The notes: generated from the letters alone by a model not told the origin. A stretch of 6,794 bases of DNA from an uncultured Lachnospiraceae bacterium (GCA_902796775.1 CADBQK010000039.1:1-6794); one strand, 5' to 3'; shown: positions 1-6,185, counted from the first letter of the stretch. Numbers and translations: made by a program.

Positions 1-506
1 ACCCCCAGCATGATATACACTTTCCCAAATGATTTCTGCTGCAGGGCTTTTTCTATACTCATGGTCTTTTTGCCTACAGTCACCTGATCATCCATTATAG
101 ACCAGATATTTGTCCCTGTTTTGACATAATAGGTAGCATTGTTCCAGTCAGCATACAGTCTCAGCGTGTCTGTCCTGGAATCTCCGATAAAGACTGCATC
201 ATCCAGATAACTCTGTTCCACCTTGGAAAAAGGGTGTTTTTTCCGCTCTGCTTCCGCAGCTTCAGCCAGCGCTCTCTCCGCAGCTTCCTTGTCCTCACTG
301 GTATTCTGCCTGTCAATCTGAATGACAGTCGAAACTTTCCCTTTTGGCGCCATAGCCAGAATCTGCTCACTAACCTGAGGTCTTTCTCTGAGCTCATTCA
401 TCAGGGTATACAGCCTGCTGCTCCCAAAATAAGCTCCGCCTGCAAACCAGCAGAGGATCATGATGGCTGTCAGAGGATACTTCCTCACCCATCGGATACT
501 TCTCAT
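1..506 (-). CDS. SGNH/GDSL-type membrane-anchored protein, C-terminally truncated by the window edge
   Basis: The reading frame opens at an ATG at 506 and is still open at base 1, giving 168 residues. Residues 1-10 are basic, about 11-28 form one transmembrane helix or signal anchor, and 70-90 are a charged Ala/Glu-rich linker. The extracytoplasmic domain then begins with DDAVFIGDSR at 102-111. This is SGNH block I, with the candidate nucleophile Ser110 in Gly-Asp-Ser. The visible end, KVYIMLG at 162-168, fits the strand leading to the block III Gly; the rest, including the Asp-x-x-His block, lies outside the window. An AGGAG site lies 10 nt before the ATG. It starts 34 bp after the MBOAT stop with no promoter or terminator between, so the two are probably co-transcribed. 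By analogy with known MBOAT plus SGNH/DHHW pairs, it probably accepts or transfers acyl groups outside the membrane. The substrate cannot be read from the sequence, and a plain esterase is the alternative. Confidence 0.8.
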   Translation of the reverse strand, partial: MRSIRWVRKYPLTAIMILCWFAGGAYFGSSRLYTLMNELRERPQVSEQILAMAPKGKVSTVIQIDRQNTSEDKEAAERALAEAAEAERKKHPFSKVEQSYLDDAVFIGDSRTDTLRLYADWNNATYYVKTGTNIWSIMDDQVTVGKKTMSIEKALQQKSFGKVYIMLG

Positions 507-540
507 TTCCCTGCAACTCCTCTTCAACGAACAGCCGGCA

Positions 541-2004
541 TCAGAACCTGAAATACAGGAACGGATTGCTGGCAGAACTATTCAATTTGTAAGTGCATAC
601 ACCCAGCAGCACAAGCAGGAAAAATACAGCTGCAGATGATTTCTTATACTTTTTGTAAAACGCAAAAGGAGCGGATGTACAGCAGATAGCTCCTGCCAGA
701 AAGTACAGCCAGTACTGATGGACCGTCAGAACCAGCATGTCCATACCCAGCATCCATGCTTCCTTCTGGTTCAGATAACAGAACATGCGGACCAGGTAGT
801 CCCGGATCGCTCCCGTATCTTCTGTGGAAAAAATGACCCAGCCTACCATAACCGCTATGAAAGTAACACACCATCCGATCCCCTTTATCAGGGAGGGAAC
901 CTGCCGCTTTCCTTCCGGCGGAAACAGGCGCCTGCCGATCGGATACAGGATCAGCTTTTCAAAGACCAGCAGCACAAAATAATAGAGCCCCCAGAGGACA
1001 AAGTTCCAGGAAGCACCGTGCCAGAGACCTGTAAAAGCCCAGACCAGCAGCATATTCAGAACCATTCGGAGTTTTCCCCTGCGGCTGCCCCCCAGAGGAA
1101 TGTAGACATAGTTTTTAAACCAGCTGCTTAAGGTAATATGCCATCTGCGCCAGAAATCTGTAATCGTAACTGCTGTGTAGGGATGCCGGAAATTTCTGGG
1201 GATCCTGAATCCCAGGATCTCACCCAGCCCCATTGCCATAAGGGAATATCCCTGAAAATCAAAATAGATCTGAAAGGTATAAGCCAGGATACCCAGCCAT
1301 GCCATTGGTATGGAAACGGAGCTGACACCCCAGGTCTGCACCTGATTCCAGAGGATCCCGAATGTATTGGCCAGAATCACCTTCAGGCTCAGTCCGATAA
1401 TAAAGGTCTTGAGACCATTCTCCATATGGCTCCAGCGAAGGCGGCGTTTTTTCAGCTGCCTGGAGACATCACTGTACAGTACGATCGGTCCTGCAATCAG
1501 CTGCGGGAACATGCACAGGTATGCCCCAAGTGAGATATAATTCTTCTCAGGCTCTACATTCCGGCGGTATGCATCGATTGCATAAGATGCGATCTGGAAA
1601 GTATAAAAGCTGATTCCGATCGGGAGAGAGATATCCGGCAGATCCAGAAGCGGGAGCTGGATTCGGCTTCCTCTGATAGACAGATACTGTGCCAGCTGGT
1701 TCCAGTTCGTCTCAAAAAAGCCCAGGTACTTAAAGATGAACAATGTTCCGAATCCGTACAAAAGCATCACAAAAAGACATGCTTTTCGGATGCCCGGTCC
1801 TTTCCCGTATGAAAAGCGGACCAAAGCATAGTGCACGGTTAATGAAATCAGGATCAGCACGAAACATACGTGCTCTCCGTAGGCATAGAAAAAAAGGCTG
1901 CCCAAAAACAGCACCAGGTTTGCATACCTTCCGGGTACCAGCCGGTAAAACAGCAGGAACACCGGAAGGAATATAAATATAAATTCTATACTGCTGAATA
2001 GCAT
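541..2004 (-). CDS. MBOAT family membrane-bound O-acyltransferase (AlgI/DltB-like)
   Basis: This 487-residue polytopic membrane protein has the usual length of bacterial AlgI/DltB/PatA-type acyltransferases. Family marks in order: N-terminal LFSSIEFIFIFLP, LPIGISFYTFQ (127-137), QLIAGPI (168-174), YFDFQGYS (247-254), then FWRRWHITLSSWFKNYVYIPLGG (284-306) and FTGLWHGASWNF (324-335). His329 in the second block is the expected catalytic His, and His289 is the other conserved His. The C-terminus NPFLYFRF is also typical. I chose the ATG at 2004: it starts exactly at the conserved N-terminus and has AAAGGA 7 nt upstream. A longer frame to 2118 would add 38 non-family residues read through the promoter and terminator. 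These enzymes move an acyl group, usually acetyl, from a cytoplasmic donor across the membrane to a glycan or teichoic acid, with an SGNH-type partner often finishing the transfer; that partner is probably the next gene. The substrate here is unknown. Confidence 0.93.
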   Translation of the reverse strand: MLFSSIEFIFIFLPVFLLFYRLVPGRYANLVLFLGSLFFYAYGEHVCFVLILISLTVHYALVRFSYGKGPGIRKACLFVMLLYGFGTLFIFKYLGFFETNWNQLAQYLSIRGSRIQLPLLDLPDISLPIGISFYTFQIASYAIDAYRRNVEPEKNYISLGAYLCMFPQLIAGPIVLYSDVSRQLKKRRLRWSHMENGLKTFIIGLSLKVILANTFGILWNQVQTWGVSSVSIPMAWLGILAYTFQIYFDFQGYSLMAMGLGEILGFRIPRNFRHPYTAVTITDFWRRWHITLSSWFKNYVYIPLGGSRRGKLRMVLNMLLVWAFTGLWHGASWNFVLWGLYYFVLLVFEKLILYPIGRRLFPPEGKRQVPSLIKGIGWCVTFIAVMVGWVIFSTEDTGAIRDYLVRMFCYLNQKEAWMLGMDMLVLTVHQYWLYFLAGAICCTSAPFAFYKKYKKSSAAVFFLLVLLGVCTYKLNSSASNPFLYFRF

Positions 2005-2043
2005 TGTTTTTTCCTTTGGATGTAAATAGCCCGAATGACTGCT

Positions 2044-2072
2044 ATTATAGTGCATGCAGGCCGTTCCGTCAA
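2044..2072 (-). promoter_or_regulatory. Sigma-A-type promoter of the MBOAT-SGNH unit
   Basis: On the minus strand, TTGACG at 2072-2067 is followed by a 17-nt spacer and a perfect TATAAT at 2049-2044. Transcription should begin near 2037, giving a short leader of about 30 nt before the AAAGGA site and the ATG at 2004. The promoter lies downstream of the hydrolase terminator, so the acyltransferase unit is expected to be transcribed independently of it. Confidence 0.75.
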
Positions 2073-2088
2073 CAACCCTGCCGGAATG

Positions 2089-2124
2089 CAAAGAAAGAGA
2101 GTGATGCATGGACACCACTCTCTC
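2089..2124 (-). terminator. Intrinsic terminator of the NlpC/P60 gene
   Basis: Read on the minus strand, the arms AGAGAGTGGTG (2123-2113) and CATCACTCTCT (2106-2096) pair over 11 bp with one G-T wobble and enclose a 6-nt loop. The tract TTCTTT follows at 2095-2090. The hairpin starts about 65 bp after the stop at 2190. The plus-strand continuation is not T-rich, so it probably works only for the minus strand. Confidence 0.7.
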
Positions 2125-2189
2125 TTAACTCAAGTATCCGTAATCATATACGATCAAGCTGATATCCCGGATATACCCCTGCTTACGGA

Positions 2190-4520
2190 TTAATCCTGGA
2201 ACATATCACTGATGATATCCGTCGCCCATGAAGCGCCGCTGCGATCTTTAACCCTGACGATACCAAAACGCTCATTTCTTGCTTCAATAGTACCGCCATC
2301 ACCAGTACTGATCGCTACATGATAGACATATCCGCTGCTGTCTGCAAAGAAGATCAGATCGCCTGCTTCTGCACTCTCCAGCGTCACCTTTGTACCAACC
2401 TCTGACTGATCATCCGCAACTCGCGGAAGAGAGATGCCGTAATTACGATAGAGGGTCTGTACAAATCCGCTGCAGTCCGCACCGTTTACAAGGCTCGTCC
2501 CGCCCCATACGTAAGGATTGCCGATACACTGGGCTGCTGCTTTTATGATCGTCTCCCTGAACTCCTGCTCTGCCGTCTTGTCGACCGTAGTATAAATGGT
2601 GTAGTAGAAAGCCTTATTTTCTGCAGGGTCTACTTTCTTCCTGGCAGTAGGGAACTTTCTCTCGCCCTTCTTCTTTACTTTCTTATTGACAGCTTTGCCG
2701 GTGCTTAGGTAGACAGACTCAATAAACCCGCGTACATCGCCGGACTCAACATATGCCCACTTCTCATCTGCATCCGTAATGATATAGAGCAGCCCGCCAT
2801 TTTTGATGGTACCGATCGTACGGCTTTTTGCAGATTTCTCTTCTTTGATCTCCACAGATTCTGCCTGGGCTATTTTGATATTCTTTTTTTCCTCGGTCTT
2901 TACCTGGCTCTTCAGCTGCAGCGGTCCGTTTAAATCCGCAGTCTGCATCTTCTCAAATGCAGCGGCTGTATCGACCAGAGCATATACTTTTTTGACAACA
3001 GTATTCTGTGCTGTCAGTTTTTTATAGGTAAAAGCCTCGTTATCTACAGTTTCCACCAGTAAAACAGCAGGATCTTTGAACTCCTTCTCCTTTTTTGCTT
3101 TGATGAGACGGGTTTTTGTTTTATTTTTTTCTTTTCCTACTGCCTTATTCACAATACGTTTGCGAATCTTCTCCAGCTCATCGATATCACTCAGACTGCT
3201 GTCCTTGACAAATCCTCTCAGTTCTCCGCATTCGATATAATCCCAGTCACCATCCTGAGCGAGTACAGATACCTCTCCGCCAGCTATAACATAACCGACT
3301 TTTTTGGAGGATTTCTTCATTTTCTCATATACATAGATTTTTTTTGCTGCTGCTTTACTGTCCGCATCTTTCACGGTCTTGAAGCGCAGCTCCTGCTTTA
3401 CAACCAGATCCGGAAGATTTACAGAGTGTCCCTTCCAGGGAGCCACACCAGATGCATGATGCTCAAAATCTCTCTCAGCTTTTGTCTGCTCACTGGCAGT
3501 CTGCTTTTCTTTCTTCTTCTTTGTTGCTTTCTCTCCGGCCTCTTTTTCTACCTTTTCAGAGCCCTTCCGGGACTCCTTGCTATCCGGATTTGTATTTTTC
3601 TTGTTTTTTCCTTTATTGCGGGTAATCTGGAGCAGGTCGATATCCTTCTCGATATCTTTCTCTGTCTCTTCCCCGGTATCTTTTGCATCTGCCTCAGACT
3701 CAGTCTGAACAGACGGCTCTGTCTCCTTTACTTCTTTATTATCACTATCCCCGGAATCGGAGTCTTTCTCCGTATCATTGGACTTCCCTGACTCTTCAGC
3801 TGTATCTTCTTTGCCTTCAGAAGCAGTATCTCCTGCTGCAGGAGCAGTCTCTTTTTTCTCCTCATCCGCAGTCGTTTTCTCAGGCTGCTGTTTGCTGCCA
3901 TCTGCCGGCTCTGTTTCCTTAACCTCCTGCTGAGTGGTCTCAGGGGACTGGGATCCGGACACTATATCTTTATCTGAATCTGACTTTTCTCCCTGATCTG
4001 TCTCCTTACCGGATGCTTTGGAAGAATCACCTTCTGTTTTCGTGCTTTCGTCTTTTTTATTATCTTCGTTTTCTTTATCAGTATTGTCTTCTTTATCTGC
4101 TGAAGTCTTCTCTTTTTTATCTTCCTTCTTATCCGTTGTATCTGTGTCTTTTTTATCTGTTTCTGTGTCCTCTGCTCCGGAAGAATTAACTTTTTTATCA
4201 GATTTGTCTGTTTGATCTTCTGATGCAGACTTATCCTCAGAAGACTCTTTGACGGACTCTGTCTCTTTTGATTTCGTATCGTCTAATTTTACATTGGCTG
4301 CTTTTTTTGTGGATATCTTTTTGCCGGAATCCGAACTTGAAGAAAACTCATCCTTTAAAGTATCCGCCTTCTTGAAACTTGAAGACTCTCCCTTACTATA
4401 GACGGCAGCCGGAACATCATCTGCCATAGCCATCAATGGAGTCGTGCAGAGCATCACAGCGACCATGAACGCTGCGGCTGCCGTAATTCCATATTTTTTC
4501 AACAACCTTATATAATACAA
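2190..4520 (-). CDS. Secreted SH3 / NlpC-P60 peptidoglycan endopeptidase with a long charged linker
   Basis: 776 residues. Residues 1-33 are a signal peptide: basic RLLKK, a hydrophobic core at about 11-29, and an AMA/DD cleavage site. About 45-350 is low-complexity, dominated by Lys, Glu, Asp, Ser and Thr, and probably disordered. Two SH3-like domains follow (about 393-446 and 549-607), recognisable by the shared WxY(I/V)ExGxxRGF pattern and separated by a Lys-rich linker. The C-terminal NlpC/P60 domain (about 655-776) has NPYVWGG (668-674), ADCSGFV with nucleophile Cys683, and YHVAI with His734. The third triad position appears to be Glu746 (IEARN). Such enzymes cleave peptide bonds in wall stem peptides, classically D-gamma-Glu to the diamino acid. 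The start is TTG at 4520, because GGGAGG lies 7 nt upstream and the first in-frame ATG (codon 19) would destroy the signal peptide. It is probably monocistronic, with a terminator after it and its own control region before it. Confidence 0.92.
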   Translation of the reverse strand: MYYIRLLKKYGITAAAAFMVAVMLCTTPLMAMADDVPAAVYSKGESSSFKKADTLKDEFSSSSDSGKKISTKKAANVKLDDTKSKETESVKESSEDKSASEDQTDKSDKKVNSSGAEDTETDKKDTDTTDKKEDKKEKTSADKEDNTDKENEDNKKDESTKTEGDSSKASGKETDQGEKSDSDKDIVSGSQSPETTQQEVKETEPADGSKQQPEKTTADEEKKETAPAAGDTASEGKEDTAEESGKSNDTEKDSDSGDSDNKEVKETEPSVQTESEADAKDTGEETEKDIEKDIDLLQITRNKGKNKKNTNPDSKESRKGSEKVEKEAGEKATKKKKEKQTASEQTKAERDFEHHASGVAPWKGHSVNLPDLVVKQELRFKTVKDADSKAAAKKIYVYEKMKKSSKKVGYVIAGGEVSVLAQDGDWDYIECGELRGFVKDSSLSDIDELEKIRKRIVNKAVGKEKNKTKTRLIKAKKEKEFKDPAVLLVETVDNEAFTYKKLTAQNTVVKKVYALVDTAAAFEKMQTADLNGPLQLKSQVKTEEKKNIKIAQAESVEIKEEKSAKSRTIGTIKNGGLLYIITDADEKWAYVESGDVRGFIESVYLSTGKAVNKKVKKKGERKFPTARKKVDPAENKAFYYTIYTTVDKTAEQEFRETIIKAAAQCIGNPYVWGGTSLVNGADCSGFVQTLYRNYGISLPRVADDQSEVGTKVTLESAEAGDLIFFADSSGYVYHVAISTGDGGTIEARNERFGIVRVKDRSGASWATDIISDMFQD

Positions 4521-4526
4521 ACGAAT

Positions 4527-4533
4527 CCCTCCC
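4527..4533 (-). promoter_or_regulatory. Shine-Dalgarno site that fixes the TTG start
   Basis: The minus strand reads GGGAGGG at 4533-4527. With GGGAGG as the site, seven nucleotides separate it from TTG at 4520-4518. No ATG or GTG start lies at a suitable distance, so this site is the main argument for a TTG start of the NlpC/P60 gene. Confidence 0.7.
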
Positions 4534-4545
4534 GATTACGTAATC
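4534..4545. repeat. Perfect 12-bp palindrome next to the hydrolase ribosome binding site
   Basis: GATTACGTAATC is its own reverse complement and abuts the GGGAGG site of the NlpC/P60 gene. It lies in the 5' leader of either candidate transcript. It could be an operator for a dimeric regulator or a short hairpin (4-bp stem, 4-nt loop). It could also be chance in an AT-rich leader. Confidence 0.4.
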
Positions 4546-4599
4546 TCAATCATGAGCTCCTGAAAACAGGATCCATATGCCGAAAACCGGCTAAAGGAC

Positions 4600-4628
4600 A
4601 GTATAACATAGCCTCTCACAAAAGGGAA
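4600..4628 (-). promoter_or_regulatory. Proximal promoter of the NlpC/P60 gene, extended -10 with weak -35
   Basis: On the minus strand, TGT-TATACT (4608-4600) is an extended -10 element. The hexamer 17 nt upstream, TTCCCT at 4628-4623, is a poor -35. Initiation would be near 4593, giving a leader of roughly 73 nt. A good extended -10 with a weak -35 suits a promoter that needs an activator, and a direct-repeat box lies immediately upstream at 4637-4664. Confidence 0.5.
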
Positions 4629-4636
4629 GCGATTTT

Positions 4637-4664
4637 TTAACATTTATTTAACAAATTTGAAACA
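4637..4664 (-). promoter_or_regulatory. WalR/PhoP-type response-regulator box, three direct repeats with 11-bp period
   Basis: The minus strand reads TGTTTC (4664-4659), 5 nt, TGTTAA (4653-4648), 5 nt, TGTTAA (4642-4637). The last two units are a perfect match to the Bacillus WalR consensus TGTWAH-N5-TGTWAH; the first is a degenerate third copy in the same phase. Relative to the inferred start near 4593 the box covers about -44 to -71, just upstream of the -35 position, which fits activation. Read on the other strand it is TTAACA-N5-TTAACA, the related PhoP box. I prefer WalR because of the orientation and because the target is a wall hydrolase, but binding is inferred only. Confidence 0.6.
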
Positions 4665-4706
4665 TTTTTCAGCTATGTAGGCTATATTATTCATCCAGCC
4701 CGTCCT

Positions 4707-4803
4707 GACCGTTTTTCACTGATACATAAACTATTTAACATAATCAATCTGCTGTAGCTTAAATAATAAACCTTTTCTTTCATATGGTCAAGAAAAAACG
4801 GTC
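4707..4803. repeat. 10-bp inverted repeat flanking the distal promoter
   Basis: GACCGTTTTT at 4707-4716 and AAAAACGGTC at 4794-4803 are perfect reverse complements, 77 bp apart. The second arm is 2 bp upstream of the distal -35 and the first lies about 40 bp downstream of its expected start. This layout could let a bound protein loop across the promoter. The runs of T and A make part of the match easy to get by chance. Confidence 0.4.
4763..4791 (-). promoter_or_regulatory. Distal sigma-A-type promoter upstream of the NlpC/P60 gene
   Basis: On the minus strand, TTGACC (4791-4786), a 17-nt spacer and TATTAT (4768-4763) are close to consensus. Initiation near 4756 would give a leader of about 235 nt that runs through the proximal promoter and the WalR-like box before reaching the TTG start at 4520. 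No other minus-strand gene lies between, so the hydrolase is the only visible target. Confidence 0.55.
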
Positions 4804-4840
4804 GACAAATACCGACAAATTGTTGTGTAATTCCGACAAA
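4803..4840. repeat. Helically phased CGACAAA direct repeats upstream of the distal promoter
   Basis: CGACAAAT at 4803-4810, CGACAAAT at 4813-4820 and CGACAAA at 4834-4840 start 10 and 21 bp apart, so all three face the same side of the helix. They sit about 47-84 bp upstream of the start inferred for the distal promoter, a normal activator position. I do not recognise the regulator. Confidence 0.45.
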
Positions 4841-4880
4841 CATATGTATTATCGTATTTTCTCTGCAATCCTCTGAGTAA

Positions 4881-4914
4881 TCAATAAAAATTCCCGGCAG
4901 CAGATGCTGCCGGG
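4881..4914 (-). terminator. Intrinsic terminator of the aldolase gene
   Basis: CCCGGCAGC (4893-4901) and GCTGCCGGG (4906-4914) form a perfect 9-bp GC-rich stem with a 4-nt loop, about 40 bp after the aldolase stop. On the minus strand it is followed by AATTTTTATTG. The plus-strand side continues TTTGTTTT, so it could also stop antisense transcription, although no plus-strand gene ends here. Confidence 0.88.
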
Positions 4915-4953
4915 TTTGTTTTCCTGTTAGACACTTATGTAGCAGAAAATCTA

Positions 4954-5919
4954 TTAAGCTTTTCCGTCACACCCAAGTACATTTACGATCTTGTGAGCTA
5001 CGATCTCTTTGATAGCGGCACGGGCCGGCTTGAGATACTCACGGGGATCAAAATGCTCAGGATGCAGTGCGAAGTGCTCACGGATGCTTGCGGTCATGGC
5101 AAGACGCAGGTCAGAGTCGATGTTGATCTTGCAAACTGCCAGCTGTGCTGCTTTGCGGAGCTGCTCTTCCGGAATGCCGACTGCATCGGGCATGTTTCCG
5201 CCATACTTATTAACTTTGGCAACCAGGTACTGCGGTACAGAAGAAGATCCGTGCAGTACGATCGGGAAACCGGGCAGACGCTTGATGCACTCTTCAAGTA
5301 CATCGAAACGAAGCGGAGGCGGTACCAGAATACCATCTTCATTCCTCGTACACTGTGCTGCTGTAAACTTATATGCACCATGAGAAGTACCAATGGCAAT
5401 CGCAAGGGAATCACATCCGGTACGGTCAACGAACTCTTCCACTTCCTCCGGACGGGTATAGCTTTCCTTGCCGGCTTCCACAACGACCTCATCTTCGATA
5501 CCGGCCAGGGTCCCCAGCTCAGCTTCTACAACGACACCCTTGTCATGCGCATATTCTACGACTTTCTTTGTGATCTCGATATTCTCTTCAAAAGGTTTAG
5601 AAGATGCATCGATCATAACAGAAGTAAATCCGCCATCGATACAGCTCTTGCACAGCTCAAAGCTGTCGCCGTGGTCCAGATGAAGTGCAATCGGAAGACC
5701 TGTCTCGATCACAGCTGCCTCAACCAGCTTGATGAGATAAGTATGATTAGCATATGCACGTGCGCCTTTGGAAACCTGCAGGATCAGGGGAGCATTGAGC
5801 TCCTGTGCAGCCTCGGTGATACCCTGGACGATCTCCATATTGTTTACGTTGAATGCGCCGATTGCATATCCGCCGGAATATGCTTTTTCAAACATGTCTT
5901 TTGTTGTTACCAGTGGCAT
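4954..5919 (-). CDS. fba: Class II fructose-1,6-bisphosphate aldolase
   Basis: This cytoplasmic zinc enzyme reversibly splits fructose-1,6-bisphosphate into dihydroxyacetone phosphate and glyceraldehyde-3-phosphate in glycolysis. The 321 residues are full length for the class IIB-type family. Visible motifs: GAFNVNN (21-27), ALHLDHG (78-84) with catalytic Asp82 and zinc ligand His83, GTSHG (177-181) with His180, VLHGSSS (221-227) with His223 and the phosphate-binding Gly/Ser run, and KINIDSD (264-270), which contacts substrate. The ATG at 5919 is 7 nt after GGGAGG and starts the family's usual N-terminus. The gene is flanked by a promoter region shared divergently with the phosphofructokinase gene and by a strong terminator, so it is probably monocistronic. 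Related tagatose-bisphosphate aldolases share these motifs, but the length and the glycolytic neighbour favour the fructose enzyme. Confidence 0.95.
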   Translation of the reverse strand: MPLVTTKDMFEKAYSGGYAIGAFNVNNMEIVQGITEAAQELNAPLILQVSKGARAYANHTYLIKLVEAAVIETGLPIALHLDHGDSFELCKSCIDGGFTSVMIDASSKPFEENIEITKKVVEYAHDKGVVVEAELGTLAGIEDEVVVEAGKESYTRPEEVEEFVDRTGCDSLAIAIGTSHGAYKFTAAQCTRNEDGILVPPPLRFDVLEECIKRLPGFPIVLHGSSSVPQYLVAKVNKYGGNMPDAVGIPEEQLRKAAQLAVCKINIDSDLRLAMTASIREHFALHPEHFDPREYLKPARAAIKEIVAHKIVNVLGCDGKA

Positions 5920-5968
5920 ATCTTTTCCTCCCTATACAGAAATTGATGGAACTGTTTCATTTTGACAT

Positions 5969-5995
5969 GTGCCGCAGGAGCAGTGCCTGCAGCAC
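5969..5995 (-). other. Stable hairpin in the aldolase leader
   Basis: On the minus strand, GTGCTGCAGG (5995-5986) pairs with CCTGCGGCAC (5978-5969) over 10 bp with one T-G wobble and encloses a 7-nt loop. It would lie early in the aldolase leader, downstream of the candidate promoter and about 37 bp before the ribosome binding site. No T tract follows on either strand, so it is not a standard terminator. It may stabilise or regulate the mRNA. Confidence 0.45.
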
Positions 5996-6011
5996 ATTCC
6001 CATTCAGAGTT

Positions 6012-6039
6012 ATCATATCATAGCTGTTAGAAAAAACAA
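6012..6039 (-). promoter_or_regulatory. Candidate aldolase promoter
   Basis: On the minus strand, TTGTTT (6039-6034), a 16-nt spacer and TATGAT (6017-6012) form a reasonable sigma-A promoter. Initiation near 6005 gives a leader of about 85 nt. An overlapping TATGAT 5 bp upstream makes the exact -10 uncertain. Confidence 0.45.
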
Positions 6040-6185
6040 GTGTGTAAGACAAAAGAAACCAAAAAAGCTGAAAAAACGTTTGTATTCACATTTGGATTCG
6101 GAACAGCACTGTTATGAACGGCTGAATATGCCGGGAATGTCATTTTTCTTGCATGGTATAAAGAACAATCTATTCACTTTTTTTG

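Larger units (their letters stand above)
4521..4953. other. Intergenic control region between the aldolase and hydrolase genes
   Basis: This 433-bp gap contains no convincing gene. From the hydrolase side outward it holds: the ribosome binding site and palindrome (4527-4545), a proximal promoter (4600-4628), WalR/PhoP-like direct repeats (4637-4664), one arm of an inverted repeat (4707-4716), a distal promoter (4763-4791), the second arm (4794-4803), phased CGACAAA repeats (4803-4840) and the aldolase terminator (4881-4914). All of this except the terminator seems to serve the hydrolase gene. Positions 4546-4599 and 4841-4880 show nothing I can assign. Confidence 0.6.

Noticed and set aside
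161..397. A 78-codon minus-strand frame inside the SGNH gene
   Set aside because: It overlaps the SGNH frame, which has a conserved GDSR motif and a transmembrane anchor, and its Arg-rich product resembles nothing.
2005..2118. N-terminal extension of the MBOAT frame to an ATG at 2118
   Set aside because: The extra 38 residues are hydrophilic, unlike the family, and are encoded by the promoter and the terminator stem. The ATG at 2004 has a good ribosome binding site and the conserved N-terminus.
4437..4457. Possible lipobox at Cys25 of the hydrolase signal peptide
   Set aside because: The residue before Cys is Leu, not Gly, Ala or Ser, and a normal AMA/DD signal peptidase I site follows, so it is not called a lipoprotein.
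4646..4696. A 16-codon minus-strand frame in the hydrolase upstream region, a possible leader peptide
   Set aside because: No convincing ribosome binding site, and it overlaps the response-regulator box, which explains the sequence better.
4993..5946. A 317-codon open frame on the plus strand covering nearly all of the aldolase gene
   Set aside because: It is exactly antisense to a clearly conserved aldolase, its product is Cys/Arg-rich with no recognisable motif, and it has no suitable ribosome binding site. It is most likely a by-product of codon bias in a highly expressed gene.
6071..6084. A cre-like (CcpA) palindrome centred on AAACGTTT
   Set aside because: The conserved outer TG is absent and the right half also mismatches; in an AT-rich region this is too weak to call.
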